Source: Methanomethylovorans hollandica DSM 15978
Lineage (GTDB): Archaea > Halobacteriota > Methanosarcinia > Methanosarcinales > Methanosarcinaceae
Length of the DNA stretch: 64,000 nucleotides
Direction of reading: 5' to 3'
Assembly (NCBI RefSeq): GCF_000328665.1
Contig: NC_019977.1
Coordinates: forward strand, 124,001-188,000
In this document: in pieces, positions 53,233-62,304 of the stretch
How positions within the stretch are numbered: position 1 is the first letter of the stretch
Layout: each line of letters starts with the position of its first letter
Notes under the pieces: generated by a model
Seen by the model: the letters and a program-made list of their open reading frames with translations, nothing else
Told to the model about the DNA's origin: nothing
Databases searched by the model: none
Program-made: the position numbers and the translations under genes

Positions 53233-54129
53233 TCATATGTATGGTTCACAATGTATGTAGAGAATACTATCATTTCCATATTTTTCACGTAAGCGATTCT
53301 CTACTTCAGTGCATATATCATGGGCTTCGATAAGGCTAAGCTTATTATTCACCTGGATATGCACGTCAGTTGCAATATTGTTGCCTATCTTTCTTGTTTT
53401 AAGCTTGTGGAAGTCTTTAACCCCGTCGGTTGATGCAATTATATGCTGGATATCTTCAATGATCTCTTTTTCCGGGGCTGCTTCGGTAAGCTCATTTGTA
53501 TTCTTATATGTGATGTCGAATGCAACTTTAAATATGAACAAACTCAGTATTACCGCAGCAATTGGGTCAAGAACTGCCCACTTACCCCCAAGGGCTATCG
53601 CTCCTCCAATTCCCAGCATTGTCCCCACTGAGGAAAATGCGTCTGACCGGTGATGCCATGCGTTTGCTTCCATAGCATCGCTTTTTACCGATCTTGCATA
53701 ATTTAATGTATATCTGTATAACCATTCCTTTGAAATGATGGAAACCACTGCAGCAATAAAGGCTATTATTCCTGGTTGTTCCAGTTTTCCTCCATTAATT
53801 GCCAACAGGATCTTACTCAAGCCACCCACAAAAATCTCTAATCCTATTATGAAAAGAACAATTCCCACAAAAGCCGCGCACAGAGTCTCGATTTTACCAT
53901 GTCCATAATGATGATTAGTGTCTGCAGGTTTTCCTGCAGCTTTTAGTCCGACAATTACGACAATATCTGTTATAAAATCAGATAGTGAATGGACAGCATC
54001 TGCGACCATTGCTGCACTGTTGCCTAGGATTCCGGCAACGAATTTGAAAATAGTCAGGACAACATTTAATATCATCCCGTTCACAGTTACTTTTACTGCT
54101 GTTTCATTTCTTTCTTTTCCAGTCTGCAT
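53233..54129 (-). CDS. Cation diffusion facilitator transporter
   Basis: 298 residues. Six membrane helices in the N-terminal 210 residues and a cytoplasmic domain after. Metal-site residues: ADAVHSLSDFITDIVV (H-x-x-x-D type, about residue 43-57), NHHYGHGKIETLCA and the later ANAWHHRSDAFSSVGTM (HxxxD). C-terminal domain includes DVHIQVNNKLSLIEAHDICT. Exports Zn, Mn or Fe in exchange for protons. Convergent with the MazG gene. Confidence 0.93.
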   Translation of the reverse strand: MQTGKERNETAVKVTVNGMILNVVLTIFKFVAGILGNSAAMVADAVHSLSDFITDIVVIVGLKAAGKPADTNHHYGHGKIETLCAAFVGIVLFIIGLEIFVGGLSKILLAINGGKLEQPGIIAFIAAVVSIISKEWLYRYTLNYARSVKSDAMEANAWHHRSDAFSSVGTMLGIGGAIALGGKWAVLDPIAAVILSLFIFKVAFDITYKNTNELTEAAPEKEIIEDIQHIIASTDGVKDFHKLKTRKIGNNIATDVHIQVNNKLSLIEAHDICTEVENRLREKYGNDSILYIHCEPYI

Positions 54130-54347
54130 GCAATTAGATGCTCCGGTGGATAGAATAAGATATATATATATCTCTATTTAATTCTTTGTATATTTTTCGG
54201 GCACCATTTTCTTTTTTGTCTGCCTTCATTGCTTATTATTGCCATTACTTATTAACCATTTAACAATATGTTTTGAACACCTATCTTTTCAACTTTGATT
54301 CATGAACTTTAACCTGGCCTCTAATTTACTTTTTCACATTTCAGAAC

Positions 54348-54357
54348 AATTTAAATA
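54348..54357 (+). promoter_or_regulatory. TATA box of the PGF-CTERM protein gene
   Basis: AATTTAAATA lies about 45 bases before the likely ATG at 54398. A start site about 25 bases downstream leaves a leader holding the GAGGGGG ribosome binding site (54385-54391). Confidence 0.5.
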
Positions 54358-54397
54358 GATCTAACACAGAATTATCTATGTGTAGAGGGGGATGTAT

Positions 54398-55375
54398 ATG
54401 GTCAACAATATCAGGATATATTTTATAGCCATTTTCTTGCTGACATTAACGATCTATTCCAGTGGCTGTATCAAGAATTTTGAAAAAGAGTCAAACATTA
54501 TAATAACGGATACTGAATTGTCCGCAGACAAAGTGACAAGTTCTTTTGTAGATATCAACGTGACGACTTATATTCTTCATACAAGCGGAGTTCAAAAAAA
54601 TGATACTTCACTGCAACTGAAGGTATTTGATAGTAATACTGACTTTTTGAAGTCAAGGAAAGCTACAGAGATAGGGCCCATAAAAGAAGGTGAGACAGCT
54701 TCAGTTTCTCACTCTATCAGATTGCCCAGAGAAGGCACATACAGGGTGGAATTTGTGCTGTCTGATGGCAATAAAACAAAATCCACGGCAGAGATATATT
54801 TGAGTGGGCTTGAAAGATTGAAGACTGACGTACAGGAAATAGGTATAGGTATAGATAGTATAGATTTCCTGGTTCGGAAGGTCGTAGGCAACAACGTTGT
54901 GATCGAATCTGATGTTTATCTCACTAATTCAGGTTCTAATGTGAGTCAAGACTACAAGATGCTGGTGAAAGCCCGCGAAATGGATGCACGTCTTATAGCA
55001 GACAAGGTCTGGGCCACCACTGGCCTAATAGGTCCGGAAGAGACAGTTGTCAGAAGTGTAAACCTTACAGTGCCTGATAACTACAATTATGTTGTAGAGG
55101 TCCTTGTCTGGAAGGATAATGTCCTTGTGAAGCGTGGAGAAGATTACGTCCAGTTGAATCCACAAAAAGTTATTGATAAAAACAAGACCGTTGAGTCTAA
55201 AGATATCGTAACAAGTGATTTTGTTGTGGAAACGCCTCCATCTGCACCGGGTGAAACACCTGCATATGAAACACCTTATGAAGAACCAGAAGTGGGTACA
55301 CCAGGATTTGGTTCAGTACTTGCTATAATCTCTCTGATTGCAGTATTTATCATCTTCAGGAGGAGATCTGTATGA
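54398..55375 (+). CDS. Surface protein with PGF-CTERM sorting signal (DUF7490-like)
   Basis: 325 residues from the ATG at 54398, six bases after GAGGGGG (an ATG at 54392 is too close). Signal peptide or lipobox (IYSSGC) near residues 15-25, two similar beta domains (about 30-130 and 140-260), a Pro/Glu/Thr-rich linker (PPSAPGETPAYETPYEEPEV) and the terminal TPGFGSVLAIISLIAVFIIF with a basic RRR end, the archaeosortase A recognition form. So it is probably lipid-attached to the surface. Presence of both a lipobox-like Cys and PGF-CTERM is notable. Overlaps the next gene by 4 bases. Resembles DUF7490 proteins. Confidence 0.85.
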   Translation: MVNNIRIYFIAIFLLTLTIYSSGCIKNFEKESNIIITDTELSADKVTSSFVDINVTTYILHTSGVQKNDTSLQLKVFDSNTDFLKSRKATEIGPIKEGETASVSHSIRLPREGTYRVEFVLSDGNKTKSTAEIYLSGLERLKTDVQEIGIGIDSIDFLVRKVVGNNVVIESDVYLTNSGSNVSQDYKMLVKAREMDARLIADKVWATTGLIGPEETVVRSVNLTVPDNYNYVVEVLVWKDNVLVKRGEDYVQLNPQKVIDKNKTVESKDIVTSDFVVETPPSAPGETPAYETPYEEPEVGTPGFGSVLAIISLIAVFIIFRRRSV

Positions 55376-55668
55376 GTGGGGAATTAAAAGAAACTGGAAA
55401 TATGGGGCAGGTGCAATCTCCTGCACCAGTAAAGGCGAAAGAGAAAAAAGAAGCATCAATGGAGGACTATTTTAGAGCTGGTCTATTAATACTGGTAGGT
55501 CTTCTTCTTGCAATTTCAGTACTCCAGTTCATCGGTTCGGTAGATCAGGTTATATACACATGGTTTGAGTCGGAATATATTCCCATCATCAGGGCTGTGT
55601 TTAATCTCGCAGTTGTAGTTTTCTGTTTATATATTATAAAATTCTACCTTATGAAAAAGAAGGTATAG
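55372..55668 (+). CDS. Small membrane protein coupled to the PGF-CTERM protein
   Basis: 98 residues, starts at 55372 overlapping the upstream stop by 4 bases (ATGA). A polar, Lys/Glu/Pro-rich start of about 35 residues, then two hydrophobic helices (about 37-55 and 72-92) with a basic end KKKV. No known domain. The overlap and orientation suggest joint expression and perhaps a complex with the surface protein. Confidence 0.8.
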   Translation: MSGELKETGNMGQVQSPAPVKAKEKKEASMEDYFRAGLLILVGLLLAISVLQFIGSVDQVIYTWFESEYIPIIRAVFNLAVVVFCLYIIKFYLMKKKV

Positions 55669-55724
55669 ACTTCTTTGGATACATTCCCGAACATTGGCCG
55701 GAAACTTCAAAGTATTCCGGATAT

Positions 55725-55736
55725 CTTTTATATATT
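55725..55736 (+). promoter_or_regulatory. TATA box of the U32 protein gene, leaderless
   Basis: CTTTTATATATT is centred about 26 bases before the ATG at 55758; the predicted start site falls on the ATG. This favours ATG 55758 over the GTG at 55737 that lies directly next to the box. Confidence 0.5.
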
Positions 55737-55757
55737 GTGACATCATCAGAACATCTC

Positions 55758-58205
55758 ATGTCCTCGGTCCCTGAACTGCTGGCCCCTGCCGGTGATATGC
55801 TATCTCTTAAGGCAGCTGTGGAAAATGGTGCAGACGCTGTGTACCTGGGCGTTAAGAAGCTAAGTGCCAGAGCTTATGCTTCTAATTTCTCTCTCGATGA
55901 GCTGGAACAAGTTATTGATTATGCTCATCTTAGGGGTGTGAAGGTATATATTACAGTGAATACTCTTATAAAAGATGCTGAATTTGCCGAGGCAGCCGAA
56001 ACTTTGCAGAGTATTGCCGCATATGGAGCAGATGCCGTAATAGTGCAGGATATCGGTTTGCTTTCATTTTTACGTGAATTTCTTCCGGAGCTTCCTGTAC
56101 ATGCAAGTACGCAGATGACAGTACATAACACTGAAAGTGTGCGTTTACTTGAAGATGTGGGTGTGAAAAGGATCGTGCTTGCAAGAGAACTTCCACTTGA
56201 AGCCATCCGTTCAATACATGATAATACGCATGCAGAACTTGAGATCTTCATTCATGGTGCTCTATGTATTTGTTATTCGGGCCAATGTCTGCTTAGCAGC
56301 ATAATAGGCGGAAGAAGCGGTAACAGAGGATACTGTGCACAGCCCTGTCGTAAACAGTATGCTCTTATGAAAAATGGAAAAGAAGTCGATGTTAAGGGAA
56401 ATTTCCTGCTAAGCCCAAAGGACCTTAATACCGCTGAAATCCTGCCTCAAATAATCGAAGCAGGTGTTTCATCCCTTAAGATAGAAGGGAGGATGAAACG
56501 ACCTGAATATGTGGCAGGTGTAGTGAGTATTTATAGACAGCTTCTGGACCGGTATGCAGCAGACCCGACAAGATATTTTGTATCTGAGGAAGAATTAAGA
56601 ACACTTGAACAGCTTTTTAACAGGGGTTTTACCCATGCATATCTTTCAGGAAAACCACGCATTGAGCTAATGGACCACGACATGCCCCATAACCGAGGGG
56701 TTCTGGTGGGCACAGTAATTGGTCATTCAGGAGGAGGCTGTGTAAGCCTCAAATTGTCAGGCTCTCTCAATGTTGGCGATGGGATTGGTTTTTCATCGGA
56801 GGGAACGGGTGAGAATGTAACCAGGATGTTCTACGAGAGCAGACCGATCACTTCTGCTGGTAAAGGCATGATTGTAGATCTGCTTCTTTCCAACCCCGTA
56901 TCTGCAGGTACGCAGGTATACAGGACTTCTGATAGCTCACTTATTAAGTCTATGGAACGATCTTTCACTTCTCAAATGCCTGTACGCAAAGTGCCCGTGA
57001 GGCTTAAGCTTACTGCTGTAAAAGGCAAAAATCTGGAAATGTCTTTGGAGGATCACAATAACAATGTAGTAAGGATGGTTTCAGAATACATTGTCCAGCC
57101 ATCCCAAAAAAACCCAACAACCGAGAAGGATATGGAAAAACAGCTTTTAAAACTTGGAAATACTGTTTTCTATCCGGTCTCACTGGAGATTTTATCAGAC
57201 CCCGATATTTTCGTTCCTATCAGGGAACTGAACAATATCCGTAACAGTGCCGTTCAGGAAATGGAGAAGATAAGGATCATAAAATGGAAACGTATATTTG
57301 AAGATTTTATTTTTTCACTGCCTTCTTATCTTGAGGACAATACAGGAACACCTTTCTTGTCTGTCAGTGTGAATACTCTGGATGGATTATTGTGTGCAGC
57401 AGATGAAGGTGCGGGTGTAATTTATTATGGAGATGAGAACTTCCGCAGTCACACGAAAGCCACATTAAAAGAAGCACATGATATTACATGCAGAACAGGC
57501 TGCAGGATTTATCTTACAACACCATCTATTGTCTGGGATAAGGAGATGGATGAACTGCATTTGCTTATCCGGGAGGCACTGGGAATTGGTTTCCACGGCG
57601 TGCTTGTTGGCAACCTTGGTGTTCTCAGAGTAGTTCAACAGTTGGGTTGCAATTTTATTATAGACTATCCTCTTAACGTATTCAACAACAGGTCGTGTTC
57701 ATTTTTTCATAGGGCAGGCTCTGAAGCTGTTACCTTATCTCCGGAACTTGCAATGGGGCAGGTTTCATCATTGAGCAGGTATGGGAATGTGGAATGTGTG
57801 GTACATGGAAATCTCAAGCTCATGGATATAGAGAGTTGCATCGTTGGAAGTTTGCTGGGTGGAAAAAACGATGCATGCTGTATGCCCTGCAGGGATAATA
57901 CGTTTGCAATAAAGGATGAGAAAGGTTTTGAATTCCCGCTGCTTATGGATGAACACTGCAGGACCCATATTTTCAATTCCAGGGAATTATGTCTGCTGGA
58001 TGATGTTACCAGCTTTGTCAAAGCAGGTGTATTCAGATTCAGGATAGAGGCAAGGTATATGGATGCGCAGAAAGTGCGGTTAGTAGTAGCCGCATACAAA
58101 AAAAGTATCGGTCAATGTATCTCCAAGCAAGCGATCTCCTATATTTCCTGCAGGGATATATCTGGCAAATACACAAAAGGGCATTATTTCAGAGGTGTAC
58201 TATGA
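55758..58205 (+). CDS. Double U32-family protein (DUF3656 type)
   Basis: 815 residues. The first U32 unit has the diagnostic ELLAPAGDMLSLKAAVENGA, ASTQMTVHNTESV and the four-cysteine segment with IHGALCICYSGQCLLSS and GYCAQPCRKQYAL. Around residues 300-470 there is a peptide-binding-like insert. From about 540 a second, diverged unit follows (VVHGNLKLMDIESC, ACCMPCRDNTF), which keeps only part of the cysteines. U32 proteins with these cysteines bind [4Fe-4S] and take part in RNA hydroxylation (TrhP, RlhA) or ubiquinone synthesis (UbiU/V), while older literature calls them collagenases. Start discussed at the TATA box entry. The stop overlaps the next gene. Confidence 0.9.
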   Translation: MSSVPELLAPAGDMLSLKAAVENGADAVYLGVKKLSARAYASNFSLDELEQVIDYAHLRGVKVYITVNTLIKDAEFAEAAETLQSIAAYGADAVIVQDIGLLSFLREFLPELPVHASTQMTVHNTESVRLLEDVGVKRIVLARELPLEAIRSIHDNTHAELEIFIHGALCICYSGQCLLSSIIGGRSGNRGYCAQPCRKQYALMKNGKEVDVKGNFLLSPKDLNTAEILPQIIEAGVSSLKIEGRMKRPEYVAGVVSIYRQLLDRYAADPTRYFVSEEELRTLEQLFNRGFTHAYLSGKPRIELMDHDMPHNRGVLVGTVIGHSGGGCVSLKLSGSLNVGDGIGFSSEGTGENVTRMFYESRPITSAGKGMIVDLLLSNPVSAGTQVYRTSDSSLIKSMERSFTSQMPVRKVPVRLKLTAVKGKNLEMSLEDHNNNVVRMVSEYIVQPSQKNPTTEKDMEKQLLKLGNTVFYPVSLEILSDPDIFVPIRELNNIRNSAVQEMEKIRIIKWKRIFEDFIFSLPSYLEDNTGTPFLSVSVNTLDGLLCAADEGAGVIYYGDENFRSHTKATLKEAHDITCRTGCRIYLTTPSIVWDKEMDELHLLIREALGIGFHGVLVGNLGVLRVVQQLGCNFIIDYPLNVFNNRSCSFFHRAGSEAVTLSPELAMGQVSSLSRYGNVECVVHGNLKLMDIESCIVGSLLGGKNDACCMPCRDNTFAIKDEKGFEFPLLMDEHCRTHIFNSRELCLLDDVTSFVKAGVFRFRIEARYMDAQKVRLVVAAYKKSIGQCISKQAISYISCRDISGKYTKGHYFRGVL

Positions 58206-58630
58206 AGGTATTCTTTTCAGGTTCTATTCGTGGTGGAAGGGAATTGTTATCAGTTTATCAGCATCTTTGCTCATTTATTGTTTCTAAAGGTCATGAGGTA
58301 CTTACCGAGCATGTAGCTGATCCACAGGTTGAAAAAGTGGAGTCTGCCATGACAGAGCAGGAGATCTTTGCAAGGGATATGGCTCTCTTAGAGCACAGTT
58401 CATGCCTTATTGCAGAGGTAAGTATTCCTTCTACAGGCGTTGGCTATGAGATATGCAGTGCAGTTCAAAGGAATATTCCGGTACTCTGTCTGTACAGACC
58501 CGGAGCAAACGTGTCGGCTATGGTCCTAGGTAATCCCTATGTTGCCCTGTGGCAGTATTCCACACTGGAGGGACTTGATACCAAAGTGTTGGCCTTCCTT
58601 ATCTCGCTACAGGCAGAAATATGGGGATAA
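58202..58630 (+). CDS. 2'-deoxynucleoside 5'-phosphate N-hydrolase-like protein (DNPH1/Rcl)
   Basis: 142 residues from the ATG at 58202, which overlaps the upstream stop (ATGA). The N-terminus MKVFFSGSIRGGRELLSVYQ, the VLTEHVADP region, ARDMALLEHSSCLIAEVSIP, STGVGYEI and VLCLYRPG follow the DNPH1/Rcl family closely, including the catalytic Glu in GVGYE. Hydrolyses the N-glycosidic bond of deoxynucleoside monophosphates, a nucleotide-pool sanitiser. A longer frame starting upstream is not supported. Confidence 0.85.
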   Translation: MKVFFSGSIRGGRELLSVYQHLCSFIVSKGHEVLTEHVADPQVEKVESAMTEQEIFARDMALLEHSSCLIAEVSIPSTGVGYEICSAVQRNIPVLCLYRPGANVSAMVLGNPYVALWQYSTLEGLDTKVLAFLISLQAEIWG

Positions 58631-58664
58631 TAGTTAAATATTTATTCTGCCATATATTACACAC

Positions 58665-58910
58665 ATGGTTACAGAGATCATAATCGTTCTGGCTGCAATA
58701 GTAATTGCATACCTGCTTTATAAAGTCCTGAAGACCATAAAAAGCATGGTGATCAATGCTATTATGGGATTATTGGTGCTTGTTATCGCCAATACCGCTC
58801 TGGGACTGGAAATAGCATACTCATGGGTTGTGGTCTTCACCTGTGCCATTGCAGGTGTGTTTGGTGCCATCCTTGTGATCCTGCTGCACTATGCGGGCAT
58901 CTTCTTCTGA
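58665..58910 (+). CDS. BofA-like small membrane protein
   Basis: 81 residues, three hydrophobic segments. The pattern KTIKSMVINAIMGLLVLVIA and the end ITGVFG-like [20 protein letters not shown] is that of the pro-sigmaK processing inhibitor BofA family, which in archaea has no sporulation role and unknown function. The last 22 bases overlap the convergent methyltransferase gene. Confidence 0.85.
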   Translation: MVTEIIIVLAAIVIAYLLYKVLKTIKSMVINAIMGLLVLVIANTALGLEIAYSWVVVFTCAIAGVFGAILVILLHYAGIFF

Positions 58911-59581
58911 TTATAACACATAACGGCACTGATCATGTGCCTGATATATTTCTCTCTTCTATACTTTTTTTCCAGCAGTTTGTCTTTCAATTCAAGGAAC
59001 TGGAATCCTTTAAAAAGTGTCCTTATTTCTTCGGGGGTGAAGTAGTGGTAAAGTATTCCAGTCTGGCGCATAAAACTGCGCTCTTCTACTTCCTCTCCTC
59101 CATATCTCATATCCTGAGAACCAAACACCTCTAGGAATACCAATCCATTGCATTTTAAAACTCTTCTTATCTCTCTTGTTGCAGCATATCTTCCTGCTTC
59201 AGTGAGATGCTGCAGTACTCCCAGACAGATCACGGCATCAAAAGTTTCTTCCTTAAAGGGCAAGTGGGTAAGACTTGCAGTGGTATAATCAGCTTTTCTA
59301 TCCTGCTTTTTCAGGTACTCCCTTGCTTTGTGCAAAGCAATGGATGAAATATCCATACCTGTTGTGCTGTAGCAGGTGGACAATGGAAACAGATGTCTTC
59401 CACATCCGCATCCTACATCCAGTATTTTGCTTCCGGGAGGAAGCATTTCTGTTATATGGGATATGGAGCCGGCACAGCCCCACTGCAAATGCCTGTACTC
59501 CCTTTCCCACGCAAGAATATCTTCTTTCTCTATCAATTCTTCATGGCCTGTAACTTGCAGCTTCACTGAATCTCTTTGCAA
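58889..59581 (-). CDS. Class I SAM-dependent methyltransferase
   Basis: 230 residues. SAM-binding motif [16 protein letters not shown] at about 52-67, post [17 protein letters not shown], and the motif [19 protein letters not shown]. Rossmann fold of the Methyltransf_11/25 type. Target unknown; relatives methylate small molecules, RNA or proteins. Starts 41 bases inside the 3' end of lysS, so it is translated from the same mRNA. Ends inside the convergent BofA-like gene. Confidence 0.88.
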   Translation of the reverse strand: MQRDSVKLQVTGHEELIEKEDILAWEREYRHLQWGCAGSISHITEMLPPGSKILDVGCGCGRHLFPLSTCYSTTGMDISSIALHKAREYLKKQDRKADYTTASLTHLPFKEETFDAVICLGVLQHLTEAGRYAATREIRRVLKCNGLVFLEVFGSQDMRYGGEEVEERSFMRQTGILYHYFTPEEIRTLFKGFQFLELKDKLLEKKYRREKYIRHMISAVMCYNQKKMPA

Positions 59582-61133
59582 GGAAGTCCTTTTCCATTGA
59601 TGAAAGGAACCATCCGGCTTTTGGTCCGGACTGCTGTCCCAGCACGGCCAGATAGATGGCTTTGAACATTTCAGTGGGCTTCACTTCCAAATCATCAGAG
59701 GACATTTCCATTATGCGGCCCATCCTGGCGTTAAGTGAAGAACTCTTATCCTGGGAGGAATAGACAAGGTTATGGTAATCTTCCCCTGTTAGTTCGCTTG
59801 CAGCTTCTATTTCCTCGGCCAAAGCCTGCAGGAAAGCTCTCTGGATATCGGTCAAGGTTGCAGCCTGTACCGGCATTTCTTCCTTCACACTGAACTTCAC
59901 CATGTCAGGAGCATACATCTCAAGCCACTTTCCTACGTTCTCTGCAAGCTCCAGGATACATTTCTCGTTCTTTGTGCTGTATCCCGATCTTTCAACTATT
60001 TTCATAACCTTGTCAAGATCACCGTGAGCTACCTGATAAATGGTGATCATGTGCTTGAATGGAATGTCTGTATGGCAGATTCCTGCTGCATGTGATAGCT
60101 CTTTCAGTCGCTTATTATAGCCGGATTCTTCTGCGTTAGCACTTAACTTTTCATATTCTTCTACCAGGTTGAGCAGAGGCAGGGAAGGATCAAAGCGAAT
60201 ATGCTTTTCAGGTTTTGTTCTTATGATCAGATATCTCAATATTTCGGGCGGAAGAACTTCCAGCATATCGGATATTGCTACTACCACTCCGCTTGAGGAG
60301 GACATTGCGCCTTTTGTACCCAGCATGATCCATTCATATACAATCGGGTATGGTGCTTTGTATCCATATATCTCCTCGCTTATGGCTTTGCCTGTATCGT
60401 AGGACCCACCTTTGGAAGCATGGTCCTTCCCGAAAGGCTCAGCTGTAACTCCCAGCACACCCCAGCGGGCAGGCCAGTCCACACGCCATGTAAGTTTTCC
60501 TCCTCCGGTCATTGATACTGTTCCACAGTCGCCGCAGGAGCAAGCATAATCTATTGTCTCTGCTTCAATATCAAAACCAGTGACTTTAGTGGTCGTAAGC
60601 CGGCCACATTTGCTACAGATCGGATTAAATGGGCTCCAGTCAGCTGTGACCTCTTTTCCGGAATGTTCCTGCAGTATACGCGCGATTTTGTCCCTGTTGA
60701 GAAGAGCGGTTTTGATGCTTTCTACATACATTCCCTGTTTATACATCTCATCAGCCCTGTATATTTTAGGATGAATGCCTAAACGGTCCAGTGCTTTGTA
60801 GAAAGGTTTGAGAAAATGTTCAGCATAACTGTAACATTCACCGCATGGGCAGGGGATTTCTGAAATGGGCTTTCCCACATGTTGTGCAAAACTTTCATCA
60901 AGAAATGGATATACTTTCCTCAGAGGATCGTATGTGTCTGCAACATAGATTATTTCTGCATCCGCTCCCTGATCCAGCAGGGCACGATATGTTGCGTCTG
61001 CTGTGACCACTTCTCTCATGTTCCCTATGTGTATGTGTCCGGAAGGGGTGATGCCAGTTGCTACAAGGTGTTTTTTTCCACTCCTTAGGATCTCCTCTGC
61101 CATGACATCTGCCCAATGCGTAATCTCTACCAT
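59541..61133 (-). CDS. lysS: Lysyl-tRNA synthetase, class I
   Basis: 530 residues. Class I Rossmann catalytic domain with the HIGH-type SGHIHIGN at about 30-37 and KMSKS-type AMSSSSG at about 280; characteristic of archaeal LysRS1. Zinc-type cysteines: CPCGEC at about 94-99 and CSKCG...CSCGDC in the middle. C-terminal helical anticodon-binding domain with the family end [18 protein letters not shown]. Good GGTGA site six bases before ATG. Methanosarcinaceae often have also class II LysRS; the latter is not in this window. Confidence 0.96.
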   Translation of the reverse strand: MVEITHWADVMAEEILRSGKKHLVATGITPSGHIHIGNMREVVTADATYRALLDQGADAEIIYVADTYDPLRKVYPFLDESFAQHVGKPISEIPCPCGECYSYAEHFLKPFYKALDRLGIHPKIYRADEMYKQGMYVESIKTALLNRDKIARILQEHSGKEVTADWSPFNPICSKCGRLTTTKVTGFDIEAETIDYACSCGDCGTVSMTGGGKLTWRVDWPARWGVLGVTAEPFGKDHASKGGSYDTGKAISEEIYGYKAPYPIVYEWIMLGTKGAMSSSSGVVVAISDMLEVLPPEILRYLIIRTKPEKHIRFDPSLPLLNLVEEYEKLSANAEESGYNKRLKELSHAAGICHTDIPFKHMITIYQVAHGDLDKVMKIVERSGYSTKNEKCILELAENVGKWLEMYAPDMVKFSVKEEMPVQAATLTDIQRAFLQALAEEIEAASELTGEDYHNLVYSSQDKSSSLNARMGRIMEMSSDDLEVKPTEMFKAIYLAVLGQQSGPKAGWFLSSMEKDFLAKRFSEAASYRP

Positions 61134-61169
61134 ATTAGTTCACCAAATTCATAATAATGATGCATTATG

Positions 61170-61182
61170 AAATTATATACTA
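61170..61182 (-). promoter_or_regulatory. TATA box of lysS
   Basis: On the minus strand the sequence reads AGTATATAATTTC, about 43 bases before the lysS ATG at 61133. The predicted leader is about 17 bases and includes the GGTGA ribosome binding site at 61140-61144. Confidence 0.5.
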
Positions 61183-61301
61183 TTATTTTAGAGCTGTGGT
61201 GTAAAGGCATGTCTGGGCGGTTTAATATTCCCTTTCTGTACTAAACGTTCGCACAAGTACGAATCGAAAGAGTTAATTAGTAGTATATACTCCTTTCCTC
61301 A

Positions 61302-61559
61302 ATGACTCGCATAACACCTAAAGGAGAAAGGAACAGTATTTCAGCTATGAGGGATATATTCATGCTGTATCGGATGAGGGATCCGGCATGTGATGAACTT
61401 GCTTCTCTTATTGAAATTCTGGGTACTCATGGTGCTATTGCATCCTCTCCGGTTCTTTATGATGAAGGTGACCATTCCGAAGACGATGAAACAGATGCCA
61501 GTGCTACCCAAGCTGTGCTTGTATTTACTGGTGAACTCCAAAGTTCAGAAGCTCAGTGA
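61302..61559 (+). CDS. Small acidic protein of unknown function
   Basis: 85 residues. Basic start (MTRITPKGER), a helical region SAMRDIFMLYRMRDPACDEL and ASLIEILGTHGAIASS, then an acidic tail (DEGDHSEDDETDASATQ). No recognised domain. A TATA-like AGTATATAC lies at 61283-61291, rather close to the ATG, and no clear ribosome binding site, so start and even reality are uncertain. The last 35 bases overlap the convergent nuclease gene. Confidence 0.5.
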   Translation: MTRITPKGERNSISAMRDIFMLYRMRDPACDELASLIEILGTHGAIASSPVLYDEGDHSEDDETDASATQAVLVFTGELQSSEAQ

Positions 61560-62304
61560 CCTCTTTTTTAAACTCTTCAAAAAACAGATAGCATTTTATT
61601 ATGTCCCCATTACTTTTAAGTGTATCCAGAAATCCATACCAATAGACCACTAATCCATGACCGGACATCTGTTCGTAATGGGAAAACTGTTTTTTAGTAT
61701 AGCGTTTGTGTTCCTGCTCATCCCCAAAGATCGCTTTACTCTCTATCCAGAATACTTTTATGCCATCTATAGTTATGGGTTCAGCCAACAGGAAATCTGG
61801 CGTTTTGGTTGTATTCTGCTCTCTTAATTGGACCTCGGTCAGAAACTCTATCTTATGAGCTTTAAGCCATCGGGAGATTATCTCCTCGCCGAGTCTACCT
61901 TTTTCCAGTTGCAGATTGTGTGCATGTGGAGAAAAAAAATGATCTTCATCCAGCGCCTGAATGATCTCCTGGCTCAACCGTTTGTTTTGAAGTTTCTCCG
62001 GGTAGTTAAATGCCATCTTTTTAGGTATATTCAGTTCCTTCAGAATAACGGAAGCCATCAATGTGGCAGGTATTTTTTCGGCCCCGGCCATTTCAAGTAT
62101 CGTTTTTCCTCGGTTCCATTGTTCCAGCTGTGCCGGTCCGTTCCTCTTCAAATGTCCAAAGTCTGATCTAACCTTAGATACTGTCTTTTGTGATAATATT
62201 GTATACGCAATTCCAGGGTGGACGCCGAACTCTTTGGCCACAGGTCCTATGTCTTCTATGTCCTCCAATAATCCATAGATCTCTTTATATTTGCTTTTGT
62301 CCAT
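61525..62304 (-). CDS. CDIN1/C15orf41-like TPD nuclease
   Basis: 259 residues from the ATG at 62304, six bases after AAAGGA (an ATG at 62328 is also in frame). N-terminal helical HTH-type region (IYGLLEDIEDIGPVAKEFGV, HPGIAYTILSQKTVSKVRS), then a PD-(D/E)xK-type nuclease core: GRLGEEIISRWLKAHKIEFL, the motif TKTPDFLLAEP with the name-giving T-P-D, and IKVFWIESKAIFGDE with Glu and Lys. This follows the archaeal/eukaryotic family including human CDIN1 (C15orf41), mutated in congenital dyserythropoietic anaemia type I. Substrate unknown. It overlaps the upstream HhH glycosylase gene by about 20 bases. Confidence 0.82.
   Translation of the reverse strand: MDKSKYKEIYGLLEDIEDIGPVAKEFGVHPGIAYTILSQKTVSKVRSDFGHLKRNGPAQLEQWNRGKTILEMAGAEKIPATLMASVILKELNIPKKMAFNYPEKLQNKRLSQEIIQALDEDHFFSPHAHNLQLEKGRLGEEIISRWLKAHKIEFLTEVQLREQNTTKTPDFLLAEPITIDGIKVFWIESKAIFGDEQEHKRYTKKQFSHYEQMSGHGLVVYWYGFLDTLKSNGDIIKCYLFFEEFKKEVTELLNFGVHQ

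Noticed and set aside
61190-61280. Possible tRNA or small RNA before the orphan gene
   Set aside because: The GTACGAATCGAAAG stretch recalls a T-arm, but no acceptor or anticodon stem can be drawn.
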